Assembly: GCF_017654505.1 (NCBI RefSeq)
Contig: NC_054553.1
Coordinates: 5,478,974 to 5,542,973, forward strand
Direction of reading: 5' to 3'
DNA length: 64,000 bases
Origin: Polyodon spathula
Lineage: Eukaryota; Chordata; Actinopteri; Acipenseriformes; Polyodontidae
The translations under genes were made by a program, and so were the position numbers. The notes beneath the pieces are model-generated. The model saw only the letters and a program-made list of their open reading frames with translations. It was not told where the DNA came from and did not search any database. This document shows, piece by piece, positions 38,187 to 50,722 of this stretch (within the stretch, counting starts at the first letter, position 1; every line of letters begins with the position of its first letter).

Positions 38187-39170
38187 TCAATACTTTGTAG
38201 AGCCACCTTTTGCAGCAATTACAGCTGCAAGTCTCTTGGGGTATGTATCTATAAGCTTGGCACATCTAGCCACTGGGATTTTTGCCCATTCTTCAAGGCA
38301 AAACTGCTCCAGCTCCTTCAAGTTTGATGGGTTCCACTGGTGTACAGCAATCTTTAAGTCATACCACAGATTCTCAGTTGGATTGAGGTCTGGGCTTTGA
38401 CTAGGCCATTCCAAGGCATTTAAATGTTTCCCCTTAAACCACTCGAGTGTTGCTTTAGCAGTATGCTTAGGGTCATTGTCCTGCTGGAAGGTGAACCTCC
38501 GTCCCAGTCTCAAATCTCTGGAAGACTGAAACAGGTTTCCCTCAAGAATGTCCCTGTATTTAGCGCCATCCATCATTCCTTCAATTCTGACCAGTTTCCC
38601 AGTCCCTGCCGATGAAAAACATCCCCACAGCATGATGCTGCCCCCACCATGCTTCACTGTAGGGATGGTGTTCTCGGGGTGATGAGAGGTGTTGGGTTTG
38701 TGCCAGAGATAGCGTTTTCCTTGATGGCCAAAAAGCTCAATTTTAGTCTCATCTGACCAGAGCCTTTTGGTGAACACCAAACATGTTTGCTTATTTTTTT
38801 CTTTAAGCAATGGCTTTTTTCTGGCCACTCTTCCGTAAAGCCCAGCTCTGTGGAGTGTACGGCTTAAAGTGGTCCTATGGACAGATACTCCAATCTCAGC
38901 TGTGGAGCTTTGCAGCTCCTTCAGGGTTATCTTTGGTCTCTTTGTTGCCTCTCTGATTAATGCCCTCCTTGCCTGGTCCGTGAGTTTTGGTGGGCGGCCC
39001 TCTCTTGCCAGGTTTGTTGTGGTGCCATATTCTTTCCATTTTTTAATAATGGCTTTAATGGTGCTCCGTGGGATGTTCAAAGTTTCTGATATTTTTTTAT
39101 AACCCAACCCTGATCTGTACTTCTCCACAACTTTGTCCCTGACCTGTTTGGAGAGCTCCTTGGTCTTCAT
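38187..39170 (-). CDS. Tc1-like transposase, 327 aa, open but internally shortened
   Basis: A cut-and-paste DNA transposase of the Tc1 group, acting in the nucleus on its own terminal repeats. It starts MKTKELSKQVRDKVVEKYRS; residues 1-50 form the first helix-turn-helix, GRPPK (58-62) is the hook, residues 65-115 the second helix-turn-helix, GGGSIMLWGCFSSAGTGKL (175-193) the glycine-rich box. The catalytic triad is present: Asp140 in LWSDETK, Asp231 in [10 protein letters not shown], Glu266 in NPTENLW. Family members are usually about 340 residues, with the triad at 153/244/279 in Sleeping Beauty numbering. Every catalytic position here is 13 lower, so 13 residues are missing just before Asp140, between LVFTKR and LWSDE. 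No stop or frameshift remains in the rest. Activity is doubtful because of that deletion. Confidence 0.93.
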   Translation of the reverse strand: MKTKELSKQVRDKVVEKYRSGLGYKKISETLNIPRSTIKAIIKKWKEYGTTTNLAREGRPPKLTDQARRALIREATKRPKITLKELQSSTAEIGVSVHRTTLSRTLHRAGLYGRVARKKPLLKEKNKQTCLVFTKRLWSDETKIELFGHQGKRYLWHKPNTSHHPENTIPTVKHGGGSIMLWGCFSSAGTGKLVRIEGMMDGAKYRDILEGNLFQSSRDLRLGRRFTFQQDNDPKHTAKATLEWFKGKHLNALEWPSQSPDLNPTENLWYDLKIAVHQWNPSNLKELEQFCLEEWAKIPVARCAKLIDTYPKRLAAVIAAKGGSTKY

Positions 39171-39405
39171 GGTGCTGCTTGCTTGGTGGTGCCCCTTGCT
39201 TAGTGGTGTTGCAGACTCTGGGGCCTTTCAGAACAGGTGTATATATACTGAGATCATGTGACACTTAGATTGCACACAGGTGGACTTTATTTAACTAATT
39301 ATGTGACTTCTGAAGGTAATTGGTTGCATCAGATCTTATTTAGAGTTCACCAATTTGGACTATTTTGTGTATGTCCATTACATGAAATCCAAATAAAAAT
39401 CCATT

Positions 39406-39474
39406 TAATTCCAGGTTGTAAGGCAACAAAATAGGAAAAATGCCAAGGGGGGTCAATACGTTCGCAAGCCACTG
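39406..39474. repeat. Tc1 right terminal inverted repeat
   Basis: Partner of 37969-38037. The outer direct repeat is intact; the expected inner one is absent from the adjacent sequence. Confidence 0.95.
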
Positions 39475-41589
39475 TAGCTGATGGACCCTTTTCATGAGGT
39501 GTTCGTGCGAGAGACAATAATTCAGTAATTACCTTCAATAACGGGTACTTGTGAACAGTAACTTGTGAAAGCTCATGGTGTTGCTGATTGTGAACACTGA
39601 CATTGGAAGTTAAAATGCTGAAAATAAGTCAATGTGGTCATTGTTGAAAATAATAGTTCAAGGTTATTGTCAACAAAAAATCAATTACCAGCTTTAACAA
39701 CGGTAGACACGTGAAGTAGATACCTCTTAAAGCTGGCATTTACAGTGCAACCTCCTAGCATGCATACCTGGAGCACTGCACAAACACATAAATGTAGAAG
39801 GTTCTTTATATGTTCTTGCATATACAGAGGTTTGACACAAATTGGTAAAAAAAATAAGCAATGAATCATGTGTGCTAATGGTGGTGCTGGGACAAATTCT
39901 GAAATATATAAGAGGTGGCAAAAGTGACCATATTCGCAATTAATCATAAAACAAAATGGATAAATGACATACCAAAAAGATAATCATGCAAAGAAAACCA
40001 ATGCAGAAATAACGCCTGAAAGAAAGTTCTGCTGTACAGAACAGTGTTTCTCTCCTTTCATGGATAGGTCAGTTCATGGGGTGCTATTTTTCTTTGACTC
40101 TCGAGAGATTTTTTTTTTTTATATGGTACTTTTAGTTTTCCAGGTAATTAAAAATAAATTAATATTTGAATATTTGTCTAAGATGTTGAACATTTTACAA
40201 TTAAAGAAAAAAAATGTGAAGTATAAAATTTAATTATGTACCTTTTTTGCCGCCCCCTTCAATTTGCTGCCCTAGGCGGCCGTCTGTTCTGCCTATATGG
40301 TTACTCCTGCCCTGAAGCTAATGGTATCCCAAACATGAATCCCTACCTTAGATTGTGTGCTTCTATATTCAAGGTTGTGAAAAATGACTAGTTTCAAAGG
40401 TAGTGAAAACTGAGGAGTGGTGATGTGTCCCTCTAAACATATCACCTTGCAGACTCCTCATGTCAGTGCTGTTCTGGCTGCCCATGGTGGCCCTACAGCC
40501 CTAATGACAGTGTTATTTTCCCGCCTCTGCATAATGTGCAACTTTATAATGTGCAAAATGTGTAGAATTCTGCATGTAGCAATGTGTGTGCTGGCCCTGA
40601 AAATTATGCATGCAATGCGTACAGATGTTATTAATAAAGAAGATGGATTACAGTACCCAGCCCATTGAAAAGCCACTTTAGGTCTGTCAAAATCACAAAG
40701 CTCCTCACAATAAATTGCTGATTTCAGATTCTTCCTGCCCACTCCAATTAATACACCTAAGAACCTGATTAGGTTCCATCCTTCTTCAATTAACAATTCT
40801 AACAGATGTCCCAGGAGACAGGAAAATCCTCACCTGCATCACACTAGAAATAATCAGATCCATCACTGGTAGGGGATTTGCAACTGGAAACTCTTGGTTT
40901 CTTAACCCTTTAAGTACTTGTGTTATTTGGGCTTTGTGACACATTTAGGATGCTTTTCTCTAGAACTGTAGTGTTGTTGTTAGGCAAGGTTTTTTTTTTT
41001 TTTTTTTTAATGATTCTGTTTCCCGTTCTCTTATATTTGCTATTCTTTGCTTTGTCCATTCTATATTTTGTGGTCATCCATTCAAAAGGTTTCAGCATTG
41101 CTTTTGATTTTAAGATTCAGTTTAAATACAGGTAGCACTTAAGTTTAAATGTGTTCTACCAGCTGATACAAAGTTGAGGGCAGTTGTTATGGTTTATTGA
41201 GATATTAATTAAGTGGTTTTCAATGGCAGCTTTTCACAATAATAGGATGCACCCAAAGAGAGCGACATGGACCACTGATTTCATTATAGGTGCTATTCCC
41301 TCATAATGGCAAAGTATATAATATAAAACCAAGTTAAGATCATTTTTATTGTGGGATTGAATGAGCCATTATTATTAATAAATAAAAACATTCATAAAAT
41401 AGCCGCTGCTTCCCAGAAACACTAGCGTAATTTATTTACTCTTCTTCATGCACTTTCCGTACAGCTTTTAGTCTAGCTAATTACTACCTGGTTAGGCACT
41501 GTGTGGCAACCCTAAAAGGTATTTCACAGTAGGGCCTCAGGGTGCCCCACACACTCAATAGAAGATAGGTCTTAGTTATAGATTCGATC

Positions 41590-41830
41590 AGCATGTTCTA
41601 GCGGTCTAAGCTGAGGACTGGCTTAGTTCTAGGGTGGTTACTGTAAGATAAGTGGTTTAGATCATTAGAACCGAAAACTGGGTAGCCTTGTGGTTATAGC
41701 TGGAGGGCTAAGAGACAGCTTGGCCTAGTTGTTTGAGTTGAAAGAATAGCATGAACTGTGGCCTACTGTGGAGTAGGAAACATGAAGACCAACTGTGGCC
41801 TAATGGCCAAGTCAGATGACAAAAAAAGAC
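41590..41830 (+). repeat. Degenerate array with tRNA A-box-like core
   Basis: Diverged units with cores such as GTAGCCTTGTGGTTATAGCTGG, TTGGCCTAGTTGTTTGAGTTG, CTGTGGCCTACTGTGG and CTGTGGCCTAATGGCC. Same sort of unit as at 32935, more eroded. Confidence 0.55.
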
Positions 41831-42912
41831 TGGTCTCCTAGTCAGGCAGTTTAGTCATTTACTGTTTGGACTAGTAGTAGACAGACCCTAGTTTGCTCAT
41901 CCATTACATTACAGTGTTGATCACGTCCTTGTGCTTAAATTCCACCCTGATGTACAGACTTAATGGAACTAGTGACTAGGCAAGGCTATCTTAAGTTAGT
42001 GTCAGATAATTCTAAAATTACAAATACTGTTGAAACTGTGAATGCCTGCACTTGGTATCCTATCAGTATTCTGACAGCACATGTTGCAGCAGTCAGTTGG
42101 GAAAGCTCTACTAGGAATTTCAACCAGCTTCCTTCCGCCCTTTTTGTCTCACGCTTTACCAAAGGTCTTATATGTTAGACAGACTGTTTACAATTTCATT
42201 TTCACAGGCACAGATGGCATAACCCCAAAATTGCTAATACTTGCTTTCCCAATATAGTGATGAGAGGCTGCGAAACTAGTTCACTGACAATTAGCTAATG
42301 ACCGGCAACCATAAAAAATAATCTCCATGCAATTAGGGAAAGAAAAAGCAGCCTCAGATGAGCCCCCAGTCTGTTCTAATGATGTTGGTATATTCAGTCA
42401 GCTGTTAGAGAATGGTAAAATACCTAAGAATGAGTCTACATTCCTATTTATTCAATGCCCCCCCATGTGGCAGATAGGCATCACAATTAATCGTAAATGG
42501 ATAGCTTAATTTCAAATCAATCACATTTTAAAATAAGTGCTTGTTTAAAATTAATTTTATTCATGCTTGAGCGTAGAACTAGCAAGATAAATTAATTAAT
42601 TAATTTGTCTTTATTTGTTTGGAAAATAGCTCCTTCATATTTCACACTTATAGTTTAATATATTCCCTCGAAAGTTCTAAAAACTAAGAAACTTATATCG
42701 GACAAACATTTTGGACCACAAATTACGTTTAAAAAAAAAATGAATAGATTGAATGCATTGATTATAACTGGCGTTTTAACTAATAATGAGCTAGCAGTGT
42801 TTCTTTACAGTCTGCTGCAAGGGAAACATGAAATAAATGTGATCATGATTAAGTAAGTTTGGGTAGCGTTTCATGTTACAGGGCACAAATAACAGTAAAT
42901 AATGTAAACAAA

Positions 42913-43193
42913 CCAACTGTAAGTAACTTGGAGTAAATACTCAGCTGTGGTACAATGTTTAAGTAATTTCATGGTAATTAAAATCTGTCTGCTTTTTCCT
43001 ATCTGAGTAATTACCTGTAACCACTACCTTCTTTTAAATAGAATATGTGTGCACTCTGTCTGTATAATTAATGACCATTACATCCAGAATTCATGAATAA
43101 AGTTACCTTAATGTTACTGCGTAATTACCTGCAAGTGATAAATATTATGCTTGCGTATTATCCAAGAATGTGTTCCACGTTACTTACAGTTGG
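42913..43193. repeat. Short inverted repeat, possible MITE ends
   Basis: CCAACTGTAAGTAACTTGGA at 42913 is repeated in reverse complement as the segment TTCCACGTTACTTACAGTTGG at 43173-43193, one base apart from perfect over most of its length. The intervening 240 bp is TAATTA-rich. No target duplication could be assigned. Confidence 0.5.
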
Positions 43194-43784
43194 GTTGTCG
43201 CATTATTCAGTGTTAAGTACAGTAGGTGCCTTGAGCTGTTGATGGATTTCAGAAGTAAATACAAGCAAGGTAAGAATAAAAAGACCTAGCATCTACACTG
43301 AGCTATCTAGGATCAGCAGCTTCCACACAGCTCGTTAAAAAAAGAAGAAGAAGAAAAGGAGAACTAGGCCAGATGTGGATATGTCAGGCTAGTGTGGGCT
43401 CAGGCAGGAGAAAAGGCATAGCAGGTTGGTTCTATGACAGATTGCAGGAGACTGCCGCTGTCCCTCTGAGGCACCAAGGTGCCAAACACAATCACCCAGA
43501 CCCAGGTCAAGCACAGCCCTGTCAGGTGGGAGAGCTGCATTAATACAAAGCATCAGCAAAGACTTCACAGGAGATGCATTCTGCTTTAATTACCCCCCCG
43601 ATTAATCGGAGCCGATGACTTTGCCGCATTCCGACTGCTGAATGCGTGTTGTAGTTTTATTCCAACTCCCCATGGGAAGTGTATTGGGATTTCACCTGCC
43701 AGAAAACCATGGCAAAAAATGGAAAGGAAATAAAAAAAAATATATATATATAATTTATAGTCTTACCATTGTTATTAATATTGT

Positions 43785-43785
43785 C

Positions 43786-43840
<55 letters not shown>

Positions 43841-43855
43841 GTAGTAGTAGTATTA
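43785..43855. repeat. (ATT)n microsatellite ending in (AGT)n
   Basis: About 19 ATT units followed by four AGT units. Confidence 0.93.
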
Positions 43856-46800
43856 TCTTTTTTTTATATTGCCTTTAAGTTATATTCCAGGATAAACCAC
43901 CGTATAACACCATAGTTACATTACTTTAATTTTTTAAATTATTATTGTTTTGGTTTGAAAAGGTGCATGCAATAGGTTTTGCTGAGACAGTTCCAAATCA
44001 AATGGTACAACTGGACTGATTGTGCTATTTAGTTATGATGTTAACAGTAATGAAGAATAAACGAATGGAGCATGTAGATACTGCTTTAAACTATGAAGCA
44101 TTTTACGTGCAAGTCTTAAAAACCTGTTCAGATGATTTAATTAAACCCAGAAATGTGTGGCGCATTTGATAAAATTGTGTTAAAAAAGGTAACTGGGATC
44201 TCCAGCTTGTGATTGTTCCTGATTGTTAAGAAAATTGGTTCAGCTGTGAATGAATTGCTACATATTGGGGTGCTCAGCAGTTGGTTTTAGTATATCTTTG
44301 CAGTGAAATTGTAATTTTTTTTCCCCTATTAAAAATAAGCTTTAGTGAGATTATGTCTATTTCTATCATATATTTAGCTTGCACAGGTTCAACTTGCCAG
44401 GCCTTTCACCTCTCAGGCTTAGCTTTTAATCCATTTTTACCCAGAGCAAATGAAAAACATTTGGATTTGTTGGCTGTGTAGCTTTCAAAGAGTTTACTTG
44501 CCTTATTATGATTAGCTTTATTCCTGTTACTACAGGGAGCAGAAATCTTTTTCAAACTGGTAAAATTGTTTATGTTGTTATTAAGAACATCATTATTATC
44601 ACTTATCCAGTAAAGTAAAATATATTTATATGTAAAAAATAAAAAGTAGACAACAGTGGACATATTCTCCCCCAATATTACAAAGAAAGGTTTTTCACTG
44701 TTCATTCCGAATTTACTCCAATAGCTGACATTTTAATGCAGACGTGTCTCTCTTTTTTATCTGCTTTTGATTCCAAAGAAAAATCAACATCCCCACAGCA
44801 TTAACAAGTCCAAAACCAAGTGCTGCTGTCTTTTCAGTTGTATATAGTCGAGTTCTCCCCTACCACTGTTCTGCTTCAATATACAAGAACTACGGAGCTG
44901 TCATTTACAAACTTTTTAATGCAAACCCCTGTGTGAGCTGGCTAATTTCTCCAGACTCCCAGCTCTTCATTAAAAATAGATTTTCTGTCATAAAGAATCC
45001 ACATGAGTTAGACTGAGGGAATTCAATAGCCAAGGTGATACACTTACTGTTTTGCTTTTATTTTTCTATTGCGATTTCCTCGCTCAATTTCTTAGAAGAG
45101 CAAATTAGGAACAATATTTAATATGCAGTCTTTTCTTCTTATCTTGTAACTTGCAGTTGACACACTGTTTCCCTCCTGCAGATATTGGGATTGCAAAGTA
45201 CTATAGGGGTGATTGAGTGGTGGGAGACTGCAGCTCAGTTGTGAAATACTACTAGTTACTTGGTTTAATATGAGGAAAATCAATGTAAGTACAACAGGGA
45301 TCCATTAAAATAAAGTAAAAATATTTTTTGTATAAAGTTATCTTCAAAAAGTAACATTTAGTTAGTGTATTTCTTCCAATAAAGGGGGGAAATTGTTGTT
45401 TATTTCTTTTCATTCAAAGCAATCCAATTTGATGGCTGTTATTTATTATCTCTTTTTGGGCCTGCTATCCCAGCAGAATTAAAATCAATGGGTGCCGTCT
45501 AAGATGAGAAGATTACAGTTGTTAATTTGAAGGTATAAGTGAGATTTTATAACAGGATAGGATATGCTGACATTAAACCTCACAGACCATTCCACATTTG
45601 CCCTAAAAATCCAAGAATGGAAAACAATTGCTGTGGAACCTGGTGTTAATGGGTATGGCACAGGAGCTTTCTTATGGGACAGAACCAGCATGGTTTTAGA
45701 GTAACTCTCTGTTAAAAGTCCAGTTCAGTCTTTTCTATGAGACATGAAATCAAGGGATATTTTTTTTTTAAAGGAGAGAAAACTACCCTCCCTCAACCTT
45801 GTCCCACCACTTTACATTGAAACATGCCAGGCTGATAGCAGATTGAGAAATTCTGAGCTATCCCCAAGCAGGCAGTATTCCAGTTGTTAACCTGGCTGCA
45901 GAGCTTTCCAAAACCTTTATGGTTAAATACATCCAAGACCTTTCCGTCAGATGAAGTATGACACTGAGGTGCTGGCCGATTCACAGATGTTGAAAGCACA
46001 GTACTTGGGTATTGACTTTGGCTGGCTAGCTGAGCTTAATTTCTTTCCTCAGGTTGGATTCTGGGCCTTGTTGGCAGAAAATCAACTGACAGCTTGGTGC
46101 CTGGAAAAATCAGCCTTTGCACAATGGGGGGGATATATACAGCATACAGACACTATATGGCTTGTCCTCTTAGTTATAGCTTTGCATACTGTAGACAAAT
46201 AGCAGGGATTTTGACCCCAGGCCCATAGCTAATTCACTGAAGCGTCTCAGACCAGCAATACACATGGGACAGTACCTCTGTCTACAAGTACTTTGACCAT
46301 ATTTCCTGGGAAACTGCACCTTGGCGGACAAATGTCTACCACATAGTGCTTTTAAATCACTGTTAACCTAAATAAAACAGACAGCTTTCTTTAGCGCCAT
46401 CCCTGTACTTCGCTAACTCTCTCAGCAATCGTGTTTATTTTGAATGGCAAATGAGCTAAACATAATTGTTCATTTTGTTCAGCCTTCCTGACACTGTCTA
46501 TGCAGAAAACAGCATAGCGCAACATTGCACAGAAAGATTGGTCTTTATTGATACTTATAAACTCCCTAGCTTTGTCCCCCTTCCAATAGTGATGTATGGT
46601 AAGCCTGATCAATTTTGTCAACATAACAACATCCTTGCATTCTACCATGAGGTTTTAATTTCTGTGAAGTACGAATTGAATAGCGTTGTGCTTCCAACAA
46701 AACAAATGTAAAAGAAGAAATCTACTGCTGTTCGCTCTCTTGAGCAGCTTTGCATATGACTCAGCCTCTGGGTGCTGGTGAAACAGGCAACATAGTCAGC

Positions 46801-47469
46801 GTCAAAATCCTGCCTGGAGATAACCTGTAAAGACTCCATTAAGCATGATGTGTGGGCAGGAGGAGCATTGCTATTCAACGGTGAGATTTTAACCTAAGGT
46901 CCAGTCTGCTATGCATATTGGTTTTAAATCCTAATACACTAGTCATTGATTAGATGCATTACAATAGTTTTGGCACACTTGCATTGTAAAAGAACAACAT
47001 GCAATTGATGGTCAGGAAGGGGCTTGAAACTCAACCAGGGTAAAAGAGTACTGGCTCATTCAGCTGATTATTTCTCCACACTATTTTCATAAAATATTCA
47101 ATTTTTAGTAATTTATAGTCTACACGAGCACTTAAGAACAAATGTGACGAAACATCAGTTGAATCTGTATTCTTACAAAATATTATTTTCTACCTATTCC
47201 TAAATCTCAGATGTCTCAGTTATGCTTTTATTTAATTCACGTTTCATTTTGTCTCAAATAAGTTAGCTTCTGATGCCGGGTACAGTAGACAGGACAGTGT
47301 ACTGTTTCCAAAAACAACTTTACCACCAGCATCAAGAGTTAAAATGTGAAGGTAAGGTACACTGATGAGTGTGATGTTCTTACAAGAATCATCACCTATG
47401 AAATATAAGGGGAAAGGTCAGGGTTTTCAGCACGGTGCAAGGTCCCAATGATTTACGAGTTCACTTTTG

Positions 47470-47655
47470 AATACTGGCAGAAGTCGTTGTCCATCAAATC
47501 AACAGTACGAAGGTCACTCTTGAAATCAGGACTTAGAGGATGTATTGCAGTAAATCAATCAGAGGATTAAGAAAGGGGAACAAGACTGAAAGGCTAAAAT
47601 AGGCACAAGAACACAGAAACTGGACTATGGAACACTGGTCAAAGGTGTTTTGGAC
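47470..47655 (+). mobile_element. Tc1-like fragment, plus-strand half of a chimera
   Basis: The plus strand carries decayed transposase sequence from CTGGCAGAAGTCGTTGTCCA (the LAE-VVVHPST region) through frames equivalent to a His-Arg-Asn-Trp-Thr-Met-Glu segment and ending HWSKVFWT, just before the first catalytic Asp. Stops and frame changes are present. At about 47655 it meets an oppositely oriented fragment of the same family. Confidence 0.75.
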
Positions 47656-48021
47656 TGTTGATGGATGGACAACGACACCTGTGCCTTCTGCCAGTTCTGT
47701 CAATTCAACGCTTGTCTTGTTTATATTCCTTAAGGGCATTATTTTCAAGTATTGCTCATCCTTGTTAGACAGCTTTTTGAGTCTTCTTGTCCTGGGTTTG
47801 TCAATTACAGATGATGTTTCTGTGCACTTGTTGATTATGCTTCGGATGCTACACCTTGAAAATCAAGTGATGCAAGCTATTTCTCTCAATGTTTTTCCTT
47901 ATGCAAGTCAAGGCTGTTATAATAATAGAAAACACTAGTGGAGGCTTTGAATAAATTATTGATGCTCATAATGCATCAGAGTAGAAAAATGCAACATATC
48001 TAAGACTTTTGCACAGCAGTG
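47656..48021 (-). mobile_element. Tc1-like fragment, minus-strand half of a chimera
   Basis: Read on the minus strand from 48021 it begins with the terminal-repeat-like sequence CACTGCTGTGCAAAAGTCTTAG, then decayed 5' leader, then transposase N-terminal pieces: KKLSNKDEQYLKIM (47748 on), NKTSVELTELAEGTGVVVHP and STV, before the junction near 47656. This is the N-terminal half of the same transposase whose middle lies on the plus strand next to it. It is non-functional. Confidence 0.78.
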
Positions 48022-50722
48022 TGTGTTTGTGTGTGTGTGTGTTTGTGTGTGTATATATCTGTCAGGTTGCAGAGCTAACTGTAAACACAACCTTGACTTA
48101 AGGAGTAACTGATATATAAAATTGCACTTCATAATCAGAGGAAAGCATAGACTAAACAGTTTTAGAATTATATGGATATTAGTGTCTTGCAGGTTTTTAA
48201 TGTATTTCTGATGAAGTGTTTGAAGAAATGAATCACAATTGGCAAGCAATTATTTCTTTGCACCGAGGAATAGCACCTGCTGTGGCCAACATGTTTTTCT
48301 TGTTTTCCCACATTTATTTTCTCCTCCCCCTCCTTTTTTGATAGACTCTGCTGGAATCTGTATTAATTTCTTTCACGCCCATTTCTCAGTCAGGAGGGGA
48401 GTCTCCCGCTTCTCTCTCTGTGTTGCTGTCAGATCCAGTCTTGCACTTCCTGTGTGAAGTGAAGGGTGTTGCCAGGAGACACCCACAAGCCAAAGCTGGT
48501 GCCCCTCCAGGCACAGCGCTGGAGAGCAGGGCGGGCTGGCAGGGACTGGCCTTGATACCTATCAGAGCAGACAATTGTGTTCCCTCTGGCAGCTCAATGT
48601 GTTTTGAGAGGGGAGGTTGGGGAACAGTGGACTACCCTTTCCCCAGATTCACTCTTCCGGATAGAGATCTCTGTGGAAAGCAGAGCACAAACTCTCTGTC
48701 CCTGCTCCTTTTCAGGCCCTAGGGTTTGTTGGCATCAACTAAAGGGCCCTTTCCACTTTCAGAGTTTGCTTAAAGGTCACAATATTTTCATCATTGGCCA
48801 TTGAGTGAAATAGAGGTATTACCTTAGTGTCTGGTTTAAAAACTTCAAATTGCCATTGTGTAACATAATTGAATAAACATGCATGTGAAATTGCTTCCAA
48901 TATATACCACCTAATTAACAAGGTTCCATTGTGGATGTCTGCCCACTGCTCCATTTTATTTTCTAATTCATCGCTTTTAAATTTTTATGAATGTGGCTTG
49001 TTTCATTTAGATTTGTTTGCCTTAGGTTGGACTGTTTGAGATACTGTTGTGGAGTTACTGTGTATGAAAACTGCCCAAAGAAAATATTCAAATAAGTCTT
49101 ATTTTGGGTGTGTGAACATAAATTAGCATGTGTCTGATAAACTAAATGTTATAATGTCAGAATACCAAGGGCAACTTTTATCCCTGAGGTTTATTGTGTG
49201 TGAAAGTTTTACGCTTGAGAAATTTCTTTGGATTATGTTATTAGAAGGTCAAGGATAACAGCTTTAATTTGAATCAAATGGATGTACAGCATGTCTAAAT
49301 GTCATTCTTCATCAGAGCTTCTGAATGTATTATTCCTCAATCAGTCCACCCTCAATACATATTTCCTTCCTGTCTCCAGCAATGTCCATATTTACTTTTC
49401 TAAATATCAAGAATGCTGGTATGTTTTGTCAGATCCTGAGCTTAGTTTAAAGGTTGAAGGTTAAAAACGTCCTTGGGTAAGGCAGGTTAATGGTGGTCAG
49501 TTTTGTATTGCATTGGTTTGCTAGTGGTCAGAAAATGCCTACATATAGAGGAAAATTGAATTCATGAAATAAAAGCTGATCTCTGTAAGTGCTTTGGGGA
49601 TTGTCTTGTGCATCACTCCTCCAGTAAATCTCTTATCTATATGGACTGTGCTCCCCAAGTTAAAATGTCAGTCCTAATTGATCTTTGTGAAGGTGTTTCC
49701 TCAGGCCACAGGATAGCTGCCTCAAGGTTGGAGTGCATTGCAGTTCCTTCCTGGTGTTGAACGAATGGAACCAGATAATGGGGAAGGAATCTTTCTGCTT
49801 TCTTTATTATGAGGTGGCGTCAGGGGGCACTGATGACAAACTATTTGTGGATAGCCAACTGGGGATGCAAGTTCTAATCTGACAGTTCAGTAATACTTTT
49901 TATATTTAACGTTAAAGTTTAGTATTGTAAATATTTTGCAGGTTTCTAGATTGCCGCCTTGAATTGAGGAAGAAGTAATGCATGCTGAAACCTAATTTCC
50001 TGTATTTCCAGAACTGCTAGAATATTTCTATCACAGAAGATTTCTATCACATAAAATAGCTTTCATGTTCACAGCTCAGTAATGATGTTTAATCAATTTA
50101 TCACATCAGCAATAGTTCACTGTTGCTTCAATTGCAAAAGTTAATTATACCAGTTCAGAACATGTTGCCCATCTGGAGAGTGCATGCAGGCAGGCCCTCA
50201 TTTTTGCTACAGAAGGTGTATGATTCCCTAGTAAATTCTTTAAAATATATTCGTTTTTTTGGCATCAAAACAGGGTTTGATTATGCTAATGCCCTGCTTT
50301 AATTTACAGATGCAAATAGGTCTGTTTTGCCTCATGCAAGCAATTTTTAAAAACAGTGTTGTCTAGCATGACTCATGCTCTAGTTGCACTGCACACATTG
50401 ACATCATTAATGCAGAATAGTAATTTGGAAGAATGTATTTTAATTTGCTATCCTAGATGTAGAATAAGATTGACCATAGACTTGTTCACATGCCTGCATT
50501 TGTAGATAGCCTACTTTTTTTTTTTTTTAGATTGTTTAAGACTTTGTTTCACTTTTAAATTGTGAATATTTGGTAAACTGTGATTTCAAAATATTATACG
50601 CATTATATTACTATTAACTGAGTTCTAGACAAAGGGATTCTGCTACTGTAAGCTTTTGAAACCCATTAAGGGGTTAATTGTCATTCATCAGACTAACTTT
50701 AAAAAAATATATATATATTATA

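Larger units (their letters stand above)
37969..39474 (-). mobile_element. Nearly intact Tc1-like transposon
   Basis: This 1506-bp element starts CAGTGGCTTGCGAA and ends with its complement CGCAAGCCACTG, flanked by TA at 37967-37968 and 39475-39476: the Tc1/mariner target duplication. The terminal 69 bp (37969-38037 and 39406-39474) match with one difference. A Sleeping-Beauty-type IR/DR arrangement is visible on the left: outer AAGTATTGACCCCCC and inner AAGTATTCACCCCCC (38167-38181). The right side has only the outer copy. A single long minus-strand transposase frame fills the middle. It inserted in the intron opposite to DIAPH2 transcription. Confidence 0.95.

Noticed and set aside
40245..40315. 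GC-rich patch with CCGCCC and GCCCTAGGCGGC
   Set aside because: Resembles fragments of vertebrate interspersed repeats, but about 70 bp without ends is too little to classify.
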